Below the pieces are notes generated by a model that worked only from the letters and a program-made list of their open reading frames with translations, was not told where the DNA came from and did not search any database. Below are positions 52,702 to 61,258 of a stretch of DNA of 64,000 bases, piece after piece; positions within the stretch are counted from its first letter, which is position 1; the number at the start of each line of letters is the position of its first letter. Both the position numbers and the translations under genes were made by a program. The stretch comes from Paracoccaceae bacterium. Lineage in GTDB: Bacteria; Pseudomonadota; Alphaproteobacteria; Rhodobacterales; Rhodobacteraceae. Location of the stretch: NCBI GenBank assembly GCA_021775315.1, contig JAJFIC010000068.1, positions 29,720-93,719 of the forward strand. The letters are read 5' to 3'.

Positions 52702-53303
52702 ACCTTGTTCTCCCCCCAATAGGTGGTGACAGTGTCGGACACATCGGCATGTTTGCGCAGGCGATCCCCGGCGCGCAGCTGCTGGCTTTCATCGGATTTC
52801 TTAAGGGCTAACTTGCGGGTCAGGCTCCGGGCCGATGACACCACGGACAGGGTGCAAGTGGCCGTGCCGCCAGTCTCAGGTGTTGGTATGCTGATCTTGT
52901 TCAGAAAGCCTGTGAACACCTGCTTTGGCTCGGAGATCAGAGTGCGAGTGTGTTTGTCATAAAGAGCGCGGTGGATCTCAACCGGTGCGTGGCGCGCGTC
53001 ATATCCCCGAAGCGCAGTTGCCACTTCCGGTGAAAGCGGGCTCATTGTAATTCGGAGCGTGCGAACCTGAACGCCGACCTCGGTTATGATACTGGGGATT
53101 TTGAGATGCGCACCGGCAGCATAGTAAGTGCGCACGACTGCATTGATCGTGATATCCTCGTGATCCTCACCGTTCCAAAAGCCAACCGGCTCAGGCAATC
53201 CAGTGTCACGGTTCTTTGCCGTGAGCCAAAGAAACTGCCGCGAGATCAGCCCGGAGCGATCTGTCAGCTCAGCAAGGGTCGGTGCATCATAGCTGCGCAT
53301 CAA
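52698..53303 (-). CDS. Minor tail protein (lambda L-like position)
   Basis: The 201-residue protein (QFLWLTAKNRDTGLPEPVGF, RTYYAAGAHLKIPSIITEVG, KISIPTPETGGTATCTLSVV) occupies the place of a distal-tail or lambda L-type protein, between another small tail gene and the NlpC peptidase. I cannot identify its domain from motifs alone; one cysteine and no iron-sulfur set are visible. It starts directly after the next upstream gene. Confidence 0.7.
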   Translation of the reverse strand: MMRSYDAPTLAELTDRSGLISRQFLWLTAKNRDTGLPEPVGFWNGEDHEDITINAVVRTYYAAGAHLKIPSIITEVGVQVRTLRITMSPLSPEVATALRGYDARHAPVEIHRALYDKHTRTLISEPKQVFTGFLNKISIPTPETGGTATCTLSVVSSARSLTRKLALKKSDESQQLRAGDRLRKHADVSDTVTTYWGENKV

Positions 53304-53966
53304 TCACCTCAACGTCTGAATGAATTTGAAAGAAGCACCATCGGTAATGGTGCGCTTTGCCGTGCCGGTTGTTGAACTCATGGGGATCAACACGGCTTTG
53401 CAGCTCGGGCGCACCAACGAGATCGCATCCGTAACGGCGGCACCGGTGCGAATATTTGGCGTCACCTCAATCCAGTCGGTCAGGCCCGCCTCATCGGCTG
53501 TAACCGACAGAGACGCGATCCGGTGCAAGGCATAGCGTGTTGGAGCCGCACTATATGCAAACGCCAGTTTGTCACCCCGGCTCAGCACATAGCGCCGTGG
53601 CAGCCCGCTGATCTTCAGGCGGCAATTATCCCCATTCAGCGCAGCGATCTGCGGCGTGAAGCCCGCAATAAACACCCCCGTTGGATCATAAGCAGGCCCA
53701 AGGCGCACAAGATCACTGACCATGAAACCGCGACCTGGTCCGCGCACCAGATCAATCAGAGCTCCCGCACTGGCCGCTTCAAACCGGGTCATGCGGCCGA
53801 GTTTAATCTCGCCTTGCCACAAGCGAGGCCCAAGCTCGGCCGTCAGGATTTCACCGCCACCCGTGCCGGACACTTCAACCTGCTCGGGATTATCCAAAGA
53901 CAAGGAATTGATGGGCAACAGATCAAGAAAATCAGCAAGAGACAGGGGAAAGGTGAACGCGCTCAT
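53304..53966 (-). CDS. Distal tail/minor tail protein
   Basis: The 220-residue protein is beta-rich (LWQGEIKLGRMTRFEAASAG, GFTPQIAALNGDNCRLKISG) with a segment VSDLVRLGPAYDPTGVFIAG seen in tail proteins of alphaproteobacterial siphophages. It overlaps the tape-measure stop by four bases (ATGA) and sits where lambda has gpM-type or distal-tail genes. Assignment rests on order and composition. Confidence 0.72.
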   Translation of the reverse strand: MSAFTFPLSLADFLDLLPINSLSLDNPEQVEVSGTGGGEILTAELGPRLWQGEIKLGRMTRFEAASAGALIDLVRGPGRGFMVSDLVRLGPAYDPTGVFIAGFTPQIAALNGDNCRLKISGLPRRYVLSRGDKLAFAYSAAPTRYALHRIASLSVTADEAGLTDWIEVTPNIRTGAAVTDAISLVRPSCKAVLIPMSSTTGTAKRTITDGASFKFIQTLR

Positions 53967-56710
53967 CCGACGGCCCTCTCATCACTAACAATCTGTTTGA
54001 CGCGGTAAGTCAGACCGACATTGCTGAACTCTTCAATGCCATCTTTCATCACCCTGAGAGCAACGCCCTGGGATTGATCATCAATCCTGGCATCAAGATC
54101 ATCCGAGAGGTGGAGCTCAACCACCACTTTTTGTGGTGTCTGATCGAATGTGGCGGGTCTGGCGTTGGTGTTATGGGCCAGAAACGACGGCGCTGCGGTC
54201 ACCGGGCCAATCGCACCGCCGGCTGCAAACGCCGGCAGAGCGTCAATCGCGCCGGAATTGATCGCGTCCAGCAAGGAGCGATGACGGCTCGCTTGTGCCG
54301 CCTTAACCACATATTCGCCAGGTGAGGCAAACATCATGACTTTGTCTTCGGTCGGACCACCTTCACCAGTGACCGGCCCGCCTTCAGCTCTAAAGATGGT
54401 TTTCCAGAGCGAGCCGAACAAACCACCACCACCCGCCGTGCCAAACAGACCTGCCAGAGGACCGGTACCAAGCACGGTCGCCTGAAGGGCAGCGGATGCC
54501 AGCGAGCGGGCAAGACCAGCCAAAACGTCGTCCAAATCTTTGCCCTGAACGATCAGATCATCCAGCGAGCTCAGCGCGGTACTGCCAAAAGTATCATAGC
54601 TGTCTTGCAACGCCTCCATCTGGGCGGTCTCACGGATCCGCGCGGCGATCAGCGCGGTCACCATGTCGCGCTCAACGCCGGTTGCGCCAGCCAGCGCTTC
54701 GCGGTTCTTGATCAGCTCCTTTTGCAGCGGATCAACAACGCGCAGGATCGCCAGCTCTTCACGCTCTTTGCTGATCAGTTTTGCCAGGGCGTCTTGTTGC
54801 TTGGCGGAACCGCCGCCGCCTTTGGTCTGGTTGCGTTTTCGTGCGGCCGCACGTTCCGCATCAAGCGTTTCATCCAGCAGATCGCCATATTCCGCGAGGC
54901 CGCGTTTGGCTGGAATTGTGAAAGTACGGTCAAACCAACTCGCACCGGCCGCTTGACCGTCGAAATCCACATCGCGCTTAAATGCCGTTGCGGCCCTTGC
55001 CGCCTCGCGCACGGTTTTGCCAGCGCGCAGCGCGTCGATCTCAACTTGCTTGGCGGCGTTGCCAATCAACCCGCTGCCGAGATTGGCGATACCGCTTAAG
55101 ATCGCATCGACCTCTGAGCGCACACCAGCCATCGCATCCGCCCAGGCATTGGTTGCAGTCTCAGCATCATAGGCGGCTCTGGCTGACGCGACGATTTCAG
55201 CCCGGTTGGTACCGGCGATATTTGCTGCGTCAAGCTGTGCGTTCAAAACCCGTTCTTCAGCTGCCCACCGCAGATCCGTGACCTGCACGCTGTCTTTGCC
55301 ATGCACAAGAATGGCGATCCGCACCGCTTCTTCTTGGCGCAGATTGGCGAGCATCTGATCGGCCGCTGTCTGGGACAAAGCGGCTTGCGCGCGCGTCGCC
55401 GCCAGAATCCGATGGAAGTTCTCAAGGCGCTCAGCTTGCGGATCGCGTGATGGATTGGCGTGGTCCCAGGCGGCCATGATCTCTTTGGCGAGCGGTAATT
55501 CCGCGACCTTCAGCGCGTATCTCGCGCGCTCAAGCCCAAGCCGGTGATTGAACACCTCGGCTGAAGTTTTGCCATGGGCTACAATCACGGCATTGAGCGC
55601 GACTTCCTGCTCGAGCGTGTCCAGCAGATCCCGGGCGGACTTTAACTTCTTTGCGTCCTCGCCTGTGGTGCCGCCTGCTTTTAATTCCTGCAGTTTGAAC
55701 AAATCAAGGCTGATCTGCTTGAGCGTTTTGAGGTTTGCATCCTCAGCTTCTGACAATCCACCAGATGCAGATGCGGCACTCTCATAACTCGTGATAAGCG
55801 CGCCAATGGCGGCAATCTGATCATCCAGAGACCCGGTTGAAGATCGGCTGAAATCCGCGAAATCACTTAGAACCGAATTGATAAGGCGTCGGTTTTCTCG
55901 CTCCCAAACCGACAGATCAAACACATCCGCGAGATTGTACAAATCCGCCTGATCAAAACGCGGCATCTTAAGCTCAGCATCCTCAAGCAGAGAGGAAAAC
56001 ACATTGGCGATTTCTTTTTGGCGCTGGCGAAACTCAGCCCCTTTGAGGTCCTGAAGGTAAATCGCGGCCATGCCTGCAGCGCTGCCAAAAGTGCCTTCCA
56101 ACTCGTCGGTGGACTGCCCCGCCAACTTCACCGCCTTGGAATAGCTGTCAATTCCAGATGTCAGCTCCGACATCGCATCTTCAAAGGTCACGACGGCCGG
56201 GCCAGCACTGCGCAACCAGTTGAACATGGCCGCACCGGCCGCAATCGTGCCGATGGTGATCAGGGTGACCGGATTGATCATCTGCATGAATGCCGCACCC
56301 AGAGCCTTTACAGCCCCAGCCGCACCCATCGGGCCAATCACCTGCGTGATCTGTGTGCCTTGCTGCATTGCAAGCTGCAGTGGGTTCTGACCCGCCGCCA
56401 TCATTACGCCGATATCATTAAACTGGGCCGTCAGGTTGCCGACCTGACCGGCTGCCAATTTGTTGGATTTCCCGAGATTAAGAGCAGTTTGAGCCGCTCG
56501 TTGCTCAGCCGCTGCCAGGGCTTGCACTTCGGCAGTTGCGCGATCAGCACTTGAGGCGAGGGATTTGGTGCCAGCTGACGCGACCCTTGCCTTCTTTCCA
56601 AACTGCTTTGCAGCGTCACCAGTTTCTTTAACGGCCTTCTTTGTGCTGGCAAGTTCCTTCTGTGCGCCTTTAGCGTCCGCAGAGAGCAGCATTGACAGCT
56701 TAAAGGGCAT
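53963..56710 (-). CDS. Tail length tape measure protein
   Basis: The 915-residue protein is almost wholly helical and Ala/Leu-rich with coiled-coil text (KKAVKETGDAAKQFGKKARV, SLASSADRATAEVQALAAAE) and hydrophobic stretches (PVTLITIGTIAAGAAMFNWL). The C-terminal third contains a glycine-rich region ending in a domain with FRAEGGPVTGEGGPTEDKV, common in tape-measure tails. It spans the tail lumen and sets tail length. It begins directly after the DUF1799 frame. About 915 residues implies a tail of roughly 140 nm if the usual 0.15 nm per residue holds. Confidence 0.9.
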   Translation of the reverse strand: MPFKLSMLLSADAKGAQKELASTKKAVKETGDAAKQFGKKARVASAGTKSLASSADRATAEVQALAAAEQRAAQTALNLGKSNKLAAGQVGNLTAQFNDIGVMMAAGQNPLQLAMQQGTQITQVIGPMGAAGAVKALGAAFMQMINPVTLITIGTIAAGAAMFNWLRSAGPAVVTFEDAMSELTSGIDSYSKAVKLAGQSTDELEGTFGSAAGMAAIYLQDLKGAEFRQRQKEIANVFSSLLEDAELKMPRFDQADLYNLADVFDLSVWERENRRLINSVLSDFADFSRSSTGSLDDQIAAIGALITSYESAASASGGLSEAEDANLKTLKQISLDLFKLQELKAGGTTGEDAKKLKSARDLLDTLEQEVALNAVIVAHGKTSAEVFNHRLGLERARYALKVAELPLAKEIMAAWDHANPSRDPQAERLENFHRILAATRAQAALSQTAADQMLANLRQEEAVRIAILVHGKDSVQVTDLRWAAEERVLNAQLDAANIAGTNRAEIVASARAAYDAETATNAWADAMAGVRSEVDAILSGIANLGSGLIGNAAKQVEIDALRAGKTVREAARAATAFKRDVDFDGQAAGASWFDRTFTIPAKRGLAEYGDLLDETLDAERAAARKRNQTKGGGGSAKQQDALAKLISKEREELAILRVVDPLQKELIKNREALAGATGVERDMVTALIAARIRETAQMEALQDSYDTFGSTALSSLDDLIVQGKDLDDVLAGLARSLASAALQATVLGTGPLAGLFGTAGGGGLFGSLWKTIFRAEGGPVTGEGGPTEDKVMMFASPGEYVVKAAQASRHRSLLDAINSGAIDALPAFAAGGAIGPVTAAPSFLAHNTNARPATFDQTPQKVVVELHLSDDLDARIDDQSQGVALRVMKDGIEEFSNVGLTYRVKQIVSDERAVG

Positions 56711-56711
56711 T

Positions 56712-57077
56712 TTAATCCTCGTTCATTGCGGACATTGCACCGCGTTCAATGACGCGAAGAGCCGCCCATAAATCCGGGCTCGATTTGATCCCGGCCAGTT
56801 TCAAACCGGGTTTAACGCCGGCATAATCCAAACCCGTCGCGAGCAGTCTGCCAACGGGAAGTGCCGTTAAGCGCCACTGCGTTGACACCACCAAAAAGGC
56901 CTCAACGGCAGCGGCGTTTTCTGGCCAGATGCCTTCGGATGCGTGCTGAAACAGGTCTTCCGGCTTAAGATCGAGCCCCCAGAGTTCCGCATCACTTAAC
57001 GCTCCATCTGCCTCGGACGTGGTTTGCTCAGGGCTGTCGAGCTCGCCTTTTGCCCAAGCCCAGCCAGCCCATTTTAG
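56712..57077 (-). CDS. DUF1799 tail chaperone extension, read by -1 frameshift
   Basis: This 121-codon frame lies in the -1 frame relative to the upstream chaperone gene and has no ATG, GTG or TTG before residue 60, yet its whole length is protein-like (DAELWGLDLKPEDLFQHASE, TQWRLTALPVGRLLATGLDY, PDLWAALRVIERGAMSAM). It matches DUF1799, which fills the role of lambda T in the gpG-T tail assembly chaperone. A GGGAAAC heptamer precedes it. It should be made only as a fusion with the upstream 109 residues (about 230 in total). It abuts the tape-measure gene. Confidence 0.8.
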   Translation of the reverse strand, partial: LKWAGWAWAKGELDSPEQTTSEADGALSDAELWGLDLKPEDLFQHASEGIWPENAAAVEAFLVVSTQWRLTALPVGRLLATGLDYAGVKPGLKLAGIKSSPDLWAALRVIERGAMSAMNED

Positions 57078-57403
57078 TTTCCCGCGCGGGCCTTGCTGAT
57101 TGCATCCACATAGGTCCGCATCAAAGCTGTGCGTACATAAACCAACGCCAGCATCTGATCGCGCAGCGCGTCGCTAAAAGGCACTGGTTTGTCATCAGGC
57201 CCGACCACGTCTTCAAACGAAACAATGGCGTCGGTCAGAAACGTCTTGATCTCTGCGAGGTTCTTAAGCGCAAACACATCGCCCTTTTCAGGGCTGAGGA
57301 CCCGAAACCGGGCCTTGAAGGTTTCTTCAGTGAAACCCCCATCACTTGGCACCATTACAGCGACGTCGTGGGTGAACTCGGGGCGATCAACAATTTTGAA
57401 CAT
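57074..57403 (-). CDS. Tail assembly chaperone (lambda gpG-like)
   Basis: ATG at 57403 (FKIVDRPEFTHDVAVMVPSD) gives 109 residues; the longer open frame upstream overlaps the tube gene. The product is a small alpha/beta tail-assembly chaperone, placed between tail tube and tape measure as lambda gpG is. Its last two sense codons plus the preceding base form GGGAAAC followed at once by TAA. A fraction of ribosomes should slip to give the G-T fusion with the DUF1799 frame. Confidence 0.82.
   Translation of the reverse strand: MFKIVDRPEFTHDVAVMVPSDGGFTEETFKARFRVLSPEKGDVFALKNLAEIKTFLTDAIVSFEDVVGPDDKPVPFSDALRDQMLALVYVRTALMRTYVDAISKARAGN
57077..57083 (-). promoter_or_regulatory. Programmed -1 frameshift site GGGAAAC
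   Basis: Read on the minus strand the heptamer is G GGA AAC in the 0 frame (X XXY YYZ), followed by stop TAA. Six bases downstream GGGCTG (57070-57065) can pair with CAGCCC (57036-57031), a plausible stimulatory stem. Lambda uses GGGAAAG at the equivalent place. Confidence 0.8.
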
Positions 57404-57432
57404 GGGTTTTTCTTTCGGTCTAAGAAAATGTG

Positions 57433-58365
57433 TCAGGTCAGCACAAGCGTCCATTGGTCGTTGCCGGCAGCGGGCAGCGGCACGAGGCGCAAAGGCCATT
57501 CCTTGATGTTTTGGGCGTTTTCCAAGCCTTGCGGGCGCTGCATCTGGGCCGTTGACGCATTGAGCGTGGCGATCTTGCCCGCGACCAGGCCATGGACCAG
57601 ATTAACATCGATGGCCGTTTGGGCCGCTGCCAAGCTAAACGGATCAAAGCTCGTAAGGGCGACAGCCTCAACAGTGGTTTCGATCATGTCTGACTTGTCA
57701 GAGATCAGAATATCCTCGGAGCCGATCAGGAACCGGTTTTCCACCTGATTACCCAAACCAAGTTTGAACGAGCGCATCACAAAGGCTGTCGCATCAAGCG
57801 TGAAGGTGGGCGTGTTGGCCTTCGTGGCGACCAGAGGTTTTTGGAAGGACGTTGTATCCGGTGTCACCCGCGCGACTTCGGTTGGGATCTTGAACAGGCC
57901 GGTAAATTCAAACTCCAGATAGGGAATGCCCTGGGCTGTGAACGCCACCGAGCAATTGCCGCGACCGCCCAGAATTACATATTGGGTGCCGCCAATCCAA
58001 AGGTATTGCGAGATGGATTCGTGGCTGTCTGTGATCGGATTGTATGTCACCGACACACCAGCTGAGATCGTTTCGGCAACAGCACAGGCGCGCAGCAATG
58101 GCCCCCAGGCGGGAGCGGTACCGGCAGCACCCGAGGGCTGCAGCTCGACCTTGTAGCTCAGTTTGGCATGCAACCCAGTTGGAATGGTCGCCTGCGGACC
58201 AAGAAACGAGGTTTCAAGTTCGCGGCTGACATCATCACCTTCCATAGGCGTCAGCGTCACGTCCGTGGCGAGAATTGCGTTGGCCGCACCGGTTGGTGCT
58301 GCATCAACACCATAGGTGGCCTCGATCTTGGCCAACAGGATTTTGGATTTCCATTTGATGGCCAT
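57433..58365 (-). CDS. Tail tube protein (siphovirus type)
   Basis: The 310-residue protein has the tail-tube start common in alphaproteobacterial siphophages (KWKSKILLAKIEATYGVDAA, TLTPMEGDDVSRELETSFLG) and the beta-rich middle SYKVELQPSGAAGTAPAWGP. It would form the long non-contractile tube. It replaces the sheath (L) and tube (M) pair of Mu, showing that the tail module differs from Mu. It lies between the small gp38-position gene and the chaperones. Confidence 0.85.
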   Translation of the reverse strand: MAIKWKSKILLAKIEATYGVDAAPTGAANAILATDVTLTPMEGDDVSRELETSFLGPQATIPTGLHAKLSYKVELQPSGAAGTAPAWGPLLRACAVAETISAGVSVTYNPITDSHESISQYLWIGGTQYVILGGRGNCSVAFTAQGIPYLEFEFTGLFKIPTEVARVTPDTTSFQKPLVATKANTPTFTLDATAFVMRSFKLGLGNQVENRFLIGSEDILISDKSDMIETTVEAVALTSFDPFSLAAAQTAIDVNLVHGLVAGKIATLNASTAQMQRPQGLENAQNIKEWPLRLVPLPAAGNDQWTLVLT

Positions 58366-58368
58366 TGA

Positions 58369-58527
58369 TCAGGCCTCCTTATCGGTTGCGGCGCCGGTTT
58401 TGGCGGGTGCAGCGGCATTGGGCTTTTTGGGCTTTGCGGCTGGCTTTGCAGGTTTCTGTTGGGTCAGGCTGCCGTCCGAGTTTCGAACGAAGCTGCCACC
58501 GCCAGATGGCAATGCAGGTTTGGTCAT
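58369..58527 (-). CDS. Short Pro/Ala/Lys-rich phage protein (52 residues)
   Basis: A 52-codon gene starting at 58527 and overlapping the upstream stop by four bases (ATGA). The start reads TKPALPSGGGSFVRNSDGSL and the rest is Lys/Pro/Ala-rich. Its stop lies three bases before the tube start, whose AAGGAGG ribosome site sits within its last codons. It occupies the position of Mu gp38. Function unknown; probably disordered and structural or assembly-related. Confidence 0.72.
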   Translation of the reverse strand: MTKPALPSGGGSFVRNSDGSLTQQKPAKPAAKPKKPNAAAPAKTGAATDKEA

Positions 58528-58955
58528 GAGATGATCCTCAGTTGGTCGGTGATGGAGAATTCGATCTGAAAAACAATCGTGCCAGCAGACATGTTGACCA
58601 GGCTGCCGCGGGAAAGCTTAAAAACGCCGATCTCGTCATTCGGTGCCCAGCCCGCAATGGCGTTGATGATCTCGCGGATCAACACATCGATCCTCGCCAG
58701 GGCTTTTTCGCCGGTCCGATCATTGCTGCGCACAACAAGCATAACGGCCACGGCCTCATCAAATTGCTGGGTGAATGCACCGGTGGCCGCTTGTGCAGCA
58801 CCTCCTTGCAGTCCGAGCGGCAACACATAGGCGGCAGGGGTTTGCTGAGGCAGCGCGTTTCGTTTCATCAGATCGGCAAACTGGGCCGCCCCTTCAACTC
58901 GCTTGCTGAGGGATGCGACCAGTGCTTCTAGACGGGTGATAACCGCGGCGATCAT
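58524..58955 (-). CDS. Mu gp37-like protein (DUF1834), tail terminator position
   Basis: The 143-residue protein (ITRLEALVASLSKRVEGAAQ, AVAVMLVVRSNDRTGEKALA, VLIREIINAIAGWAPNDEIG) fits the Mu gp37 / DUF1834 family, thought to act as tail terminator or joining protein. It overlaps the gp36-like stop by one base (TGATG) and the next gene by four. Operon position between gp36 and the tail tube agrees. Confidence 0.82.
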   Translation of the reverse strand: MIAAVITRLEALVASLSKRVEGAAQFADLMKRNALPQQTPAAYVLPLGLQGGAAQAATGAFTQQFDEAVAVMLVVRSNDRTGEKALARIDVLIREIINAIAGWAPNDEIGVFKLSRGSLVNMSAGTIVFQIEFSITDQLRIIS

Positions 58956-59383
58956 CAGATGAACCCCTTGAGGTTCTGAGCCGTCAAAGGGCGTTCGCGA
59001 TCCGTGATGCGCACGCCAGAACCGCCAGTGCCTTCGGGTTCCGCACCCGCGATCGACAAGCGCACAGCGCCTGTGGAAATATCCTTGAGGGTGCGGATAG
59101 CCTGTTTGTAATCTTCCTCGATCTTTGGATCGGGCGCATAAACATGCAGCTTGTAAATCGCGATCGCTTGCGCCAGATCGACCAGCAAATCAGGAACCGT
59201 TGCGACCGGTAGCACATAACGCGCCGCGAGATAGCCATCAATAAACGCATCGGTGTCCGCCAGAGCGCGATCAATCACATCCACATCGATCAACCCGGTC
59301 GCAACCTCAGCCCGATCGGTCAGATCGATCAGCATGCGCTCACCAAATCGGTCGGTCAGGTTGAGTTGGGTTGCGTAGGTCAA
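58955..59383 (-). CDS. Mu gp36-like protein (DUF1320), head-tail connector
   Basis: The 142-residue protein has the DUF1320 start (TYATQLNLTDRFGERMLIDL) with the pattern ALADTDAFIDGYLAARYVLP and DLAQAIAIYKLHVYAPDPKI. In Mu-like phages this is gp36, a neck or connector protein. It is helical in the middle and ends with a flexible glycine-rich loop. It lies between the gp35-like and gp37-like genes. Confidence 0.87.
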   Translation of the reverse strand: MTYATQLNLTDRFGERMLIDLTDRAEVATGLIDVDVIDRALADTDAFIDGYLAARYVLPVATVPDLLVDLAQAIAIYKLHVYAPDPKIEEDYKQAIRTLKDISTGAVRLSIAGAEPEGTGGSGVRITDRERPLTAQNLKGFI

Positions 59384-59486
59384 AGAATGCTCCGGAAATT
59401 AGCGGCGGGCCAAGAATTCGTGGCGGGATAGGTACGCTCGATTTCCCCTCCCGCCAGAGAGATGCGCGTGTGAACCGGGCCAGTTG

Positions 59487-59840
59487 CTATTTCGTTTCGC
59501 TGGCCTGATCTTTCTCTTCGATTGTGAGCTGAGGATCTGACGCAAGTTTCTTGGCGTCCTTTTTACTCAGTTCCTCAATCGGAATTTCGACCGGCTCATG
59601 TCCAAAGTACCGACCAGCCCGCCAGCGACCCTTTTTCGGGCCGGTTACAACGATCGCGCCGCCTGCGGGGTCAGTTGCCCTGGTCTTCTTTCCCTTGGCC
59701 TGATCTGCTGGTGGTTTGGACGATTTATTGTCGCCCTCAGCCGCGGTCACCTTTTCCGCAAGCTTGGCATCGCCGATATTCTTGGGGAATTTCACACCAA
59801 GCGCGTTGGCGCGGGCTTCCAGTTGTTCGCGTTCGGTCAT
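59487..59840 (-). CDS. Mu gp35/HI1506-like protein
   Basis: The 117-residue protein has an N-terminal helical repeat (REQLEARANALGVKFPKNIG), a basic linker and a beta motif GRWRAGRYFGHEPVEIPIEE typical of the FluMu/Mu gp35 group downstream of the major head gene. Role is unknown, perhaps head decoration or connector. Position immediately after the capsid gene supports the call. The 72-base gap before it holds the capsid stop and ribosome site only. Confidence 0.75.
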   Translation of the reverse strand: MTEREQLEARANALGVKFPKNIGDAKLAEKVTAAEGDNKSSKPPADQAKGKKTRATDPAGGAIVVTGPKKGRWRAGRYFGHEPVEIPIEELSKKDAKKLASDPQLTIEEKDQASETK

Positions 59841-59912
59841 GGTATTGCCCTTTTAATACTGGGTTGGGTTGCGGGCGCCGGACTTGCGCCGGCAATCCCG
59901 CGCTAAGTCAGA

Positions 59913-60806
59913 TTAAGCCAGCCAGGGCACGACCATCAGCTCGGCGGTGCCTTTCCAGACGTTGGTGGCACCAGCTGCGTTGCGCTCAGAATTGAGCAGC
60001 TCCAGCGCTTTGCCTTCCAGAGAAGGCGGTACGACCAGAAGATTTGGTTTGATGCCAAGCGGGCGACCGTAATCGCCTTTCATGCCTTGCAATCCGGCCC
60101 GAGCGATTTCGTAATTCGCCGCGTTCAAGGTCTGCTTGGATCCCCATGCCATTTGCCAGAAACCAAAACCGGCGTTCCAGCGGCCATCCGTGCCGTAGAC
60201 ATATTCCTTGTTGCGAAACACGCTTTCGTCTTTTGGATTGTCTTGGGCTACAAATTCAGGCTTTTCACGTTCCTGAAAAATAATCGGCTTGAGCGATCGA
60301 TTGGTCGAAAGCATGTACCAGGGCGTGCCGGCACCGCCATCGGTGTTGGCGACGGTGGTTGGATCGCCATTTGCATCAAGCACCGGATGATCCGTGTCAA
60401 AGAAGGACTGGCCATCATAACAATCCGTGGCAAAGCCTGCCGCCAACATGTCAAAGCAAAGCTGGTCCGGATGGGCTGCAACACTTTCGCCCATTTCAAC
60501 AAACATCGGCTCATAAACCCCGAGATTGTCATCGCGGATGTCATCGCGATCAACCGAAATGGTCAGCTCGAATGGCAGGTTTTTGATGGCGTAATCATGT
60601 TCCGCCAGACCGTGAATAACGCGCTCGCCGATCCATTGGCGCATGTTCGGCAATTTGCCGAGCCAGCCGTATTTGTTTTCCTTGGTGGAAGACGGCACAC
60701 GGGTGGCGATCCGGGTGTATTGCGTTTCGGCCTGACCGAGACCGCGTTTGTAAGCGGCGTTAAAACCGACGCGGATTGCGCCAAGACTTGCAGAGTTGAT
60801 AATCAT
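59913..60806 (-). CDS. Major capsid (head) protein, Mu gpT-like
   Basis: The 297-residue protein matches the Mu-like major head family: IINSASLGAIRVGFNAAYKR at the start, STKENKYGWLGKLPNMRQWI, TISVDRDDIRDDNLGVYEPM and SKQTLNAANYEIARAGLQGM. It assembles the icosahedral shell with the scaffold encoded just upstream. Size agrees with Mu gpT (about 300). It is preceded by the decoration gene and needs the protease to process the scaffold. Confidence 0.93.
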   Translation of the reverse strand: MIINSASLGAIRVGFNAAYKRGLGQAETQYTRIATRVPSSTKENKYGWLGKLPNMRQWIGERVIHGLAEHDYAIKNLPFELTISVDRDDIRDDNLGVYEPMFVEMGESVAAHPDQLCFDMLAAGFATDCYDGQSFFDTDHPVLDANGDPTTVANTDGGAGTPWYMLSTNRSLKPIIFQEREKPEFVAQDNPKDESVFRNKEYVYGTDGRWNAGFGFWQMAWGSKQTLNAANYEIARAGLQGMKGDYGRPLGIKPNLLVVPPSLEGKALELLNSERNAAGATNVWKGTAELMVVPWLA

Positions 60807-60820
60807 TGGGTTTTCTCCGG

Positions 60821-61258
60821 TTAGGTTGCCGCAACTGCGGTAAAGGCTTCGTCAAAGCGCACCCACACGCCTTGCGCATCCACGTCATGAATGACGCCGG
60901 CGCGCGAGCGGGTTGCGGTTCCGTCAGTTTTGGCGACGGTCTGGTCATCAACGCACCAGGCAACTTTGCCGATATCCGCCACGGTGATCAGATCGCCCGC
61001 GGCTGAATTGGCAAACCGAAAGATGCCAGCGCGGTAATCAACCGTCAGATCCCCGGCAGCACCGGCTGAGTTATCAACCAGCTCTTCGGCCCGGCCGACC
61101 CCAACCAGAGCGGTTGCGGTTGATCCTTTCACCAGATCACCAGCGGCGTTGCGCATCAAAAGCGCGCCGGTATAGATCAGCATTGCGGCGGCCACGTTGC
61201 CCTGGCGTTTATCGCCAAGCAGTTGTGGTGTGTTGCGTCCTGCAGAAAGTGCCGTCAT
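60821..61258 (-). CDS. DUF2190-like capsid decoration/cement protein
   Basis: The 145-residue protein is small, neutral and Ala/Gly-rich (GNVAAAMLIYTGALLMRNAA, LTVDYRAGIFRFANSAAGD), compatible with DUF2190-type or similar capsid-decoration proteins that sit between protease and major head gene in Mu-like phages. It overlaps the protease stop by one base. It may stabilise the expanded head. Confidence 0.72.
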   Translation of the reverse strand: MTALSAGRNTPQLLGDKRQGNVAAAMLIYTGALLMRNAAGDLVKGSTATALVGVGRAEELVDNSAGAAGDLTVDYRAGIFRFANSAAGDLITVADIGKVAWCVDDQTVAKTDGTATRSRAGVIHDVDAQGVWVRFDEAFTAVAAT

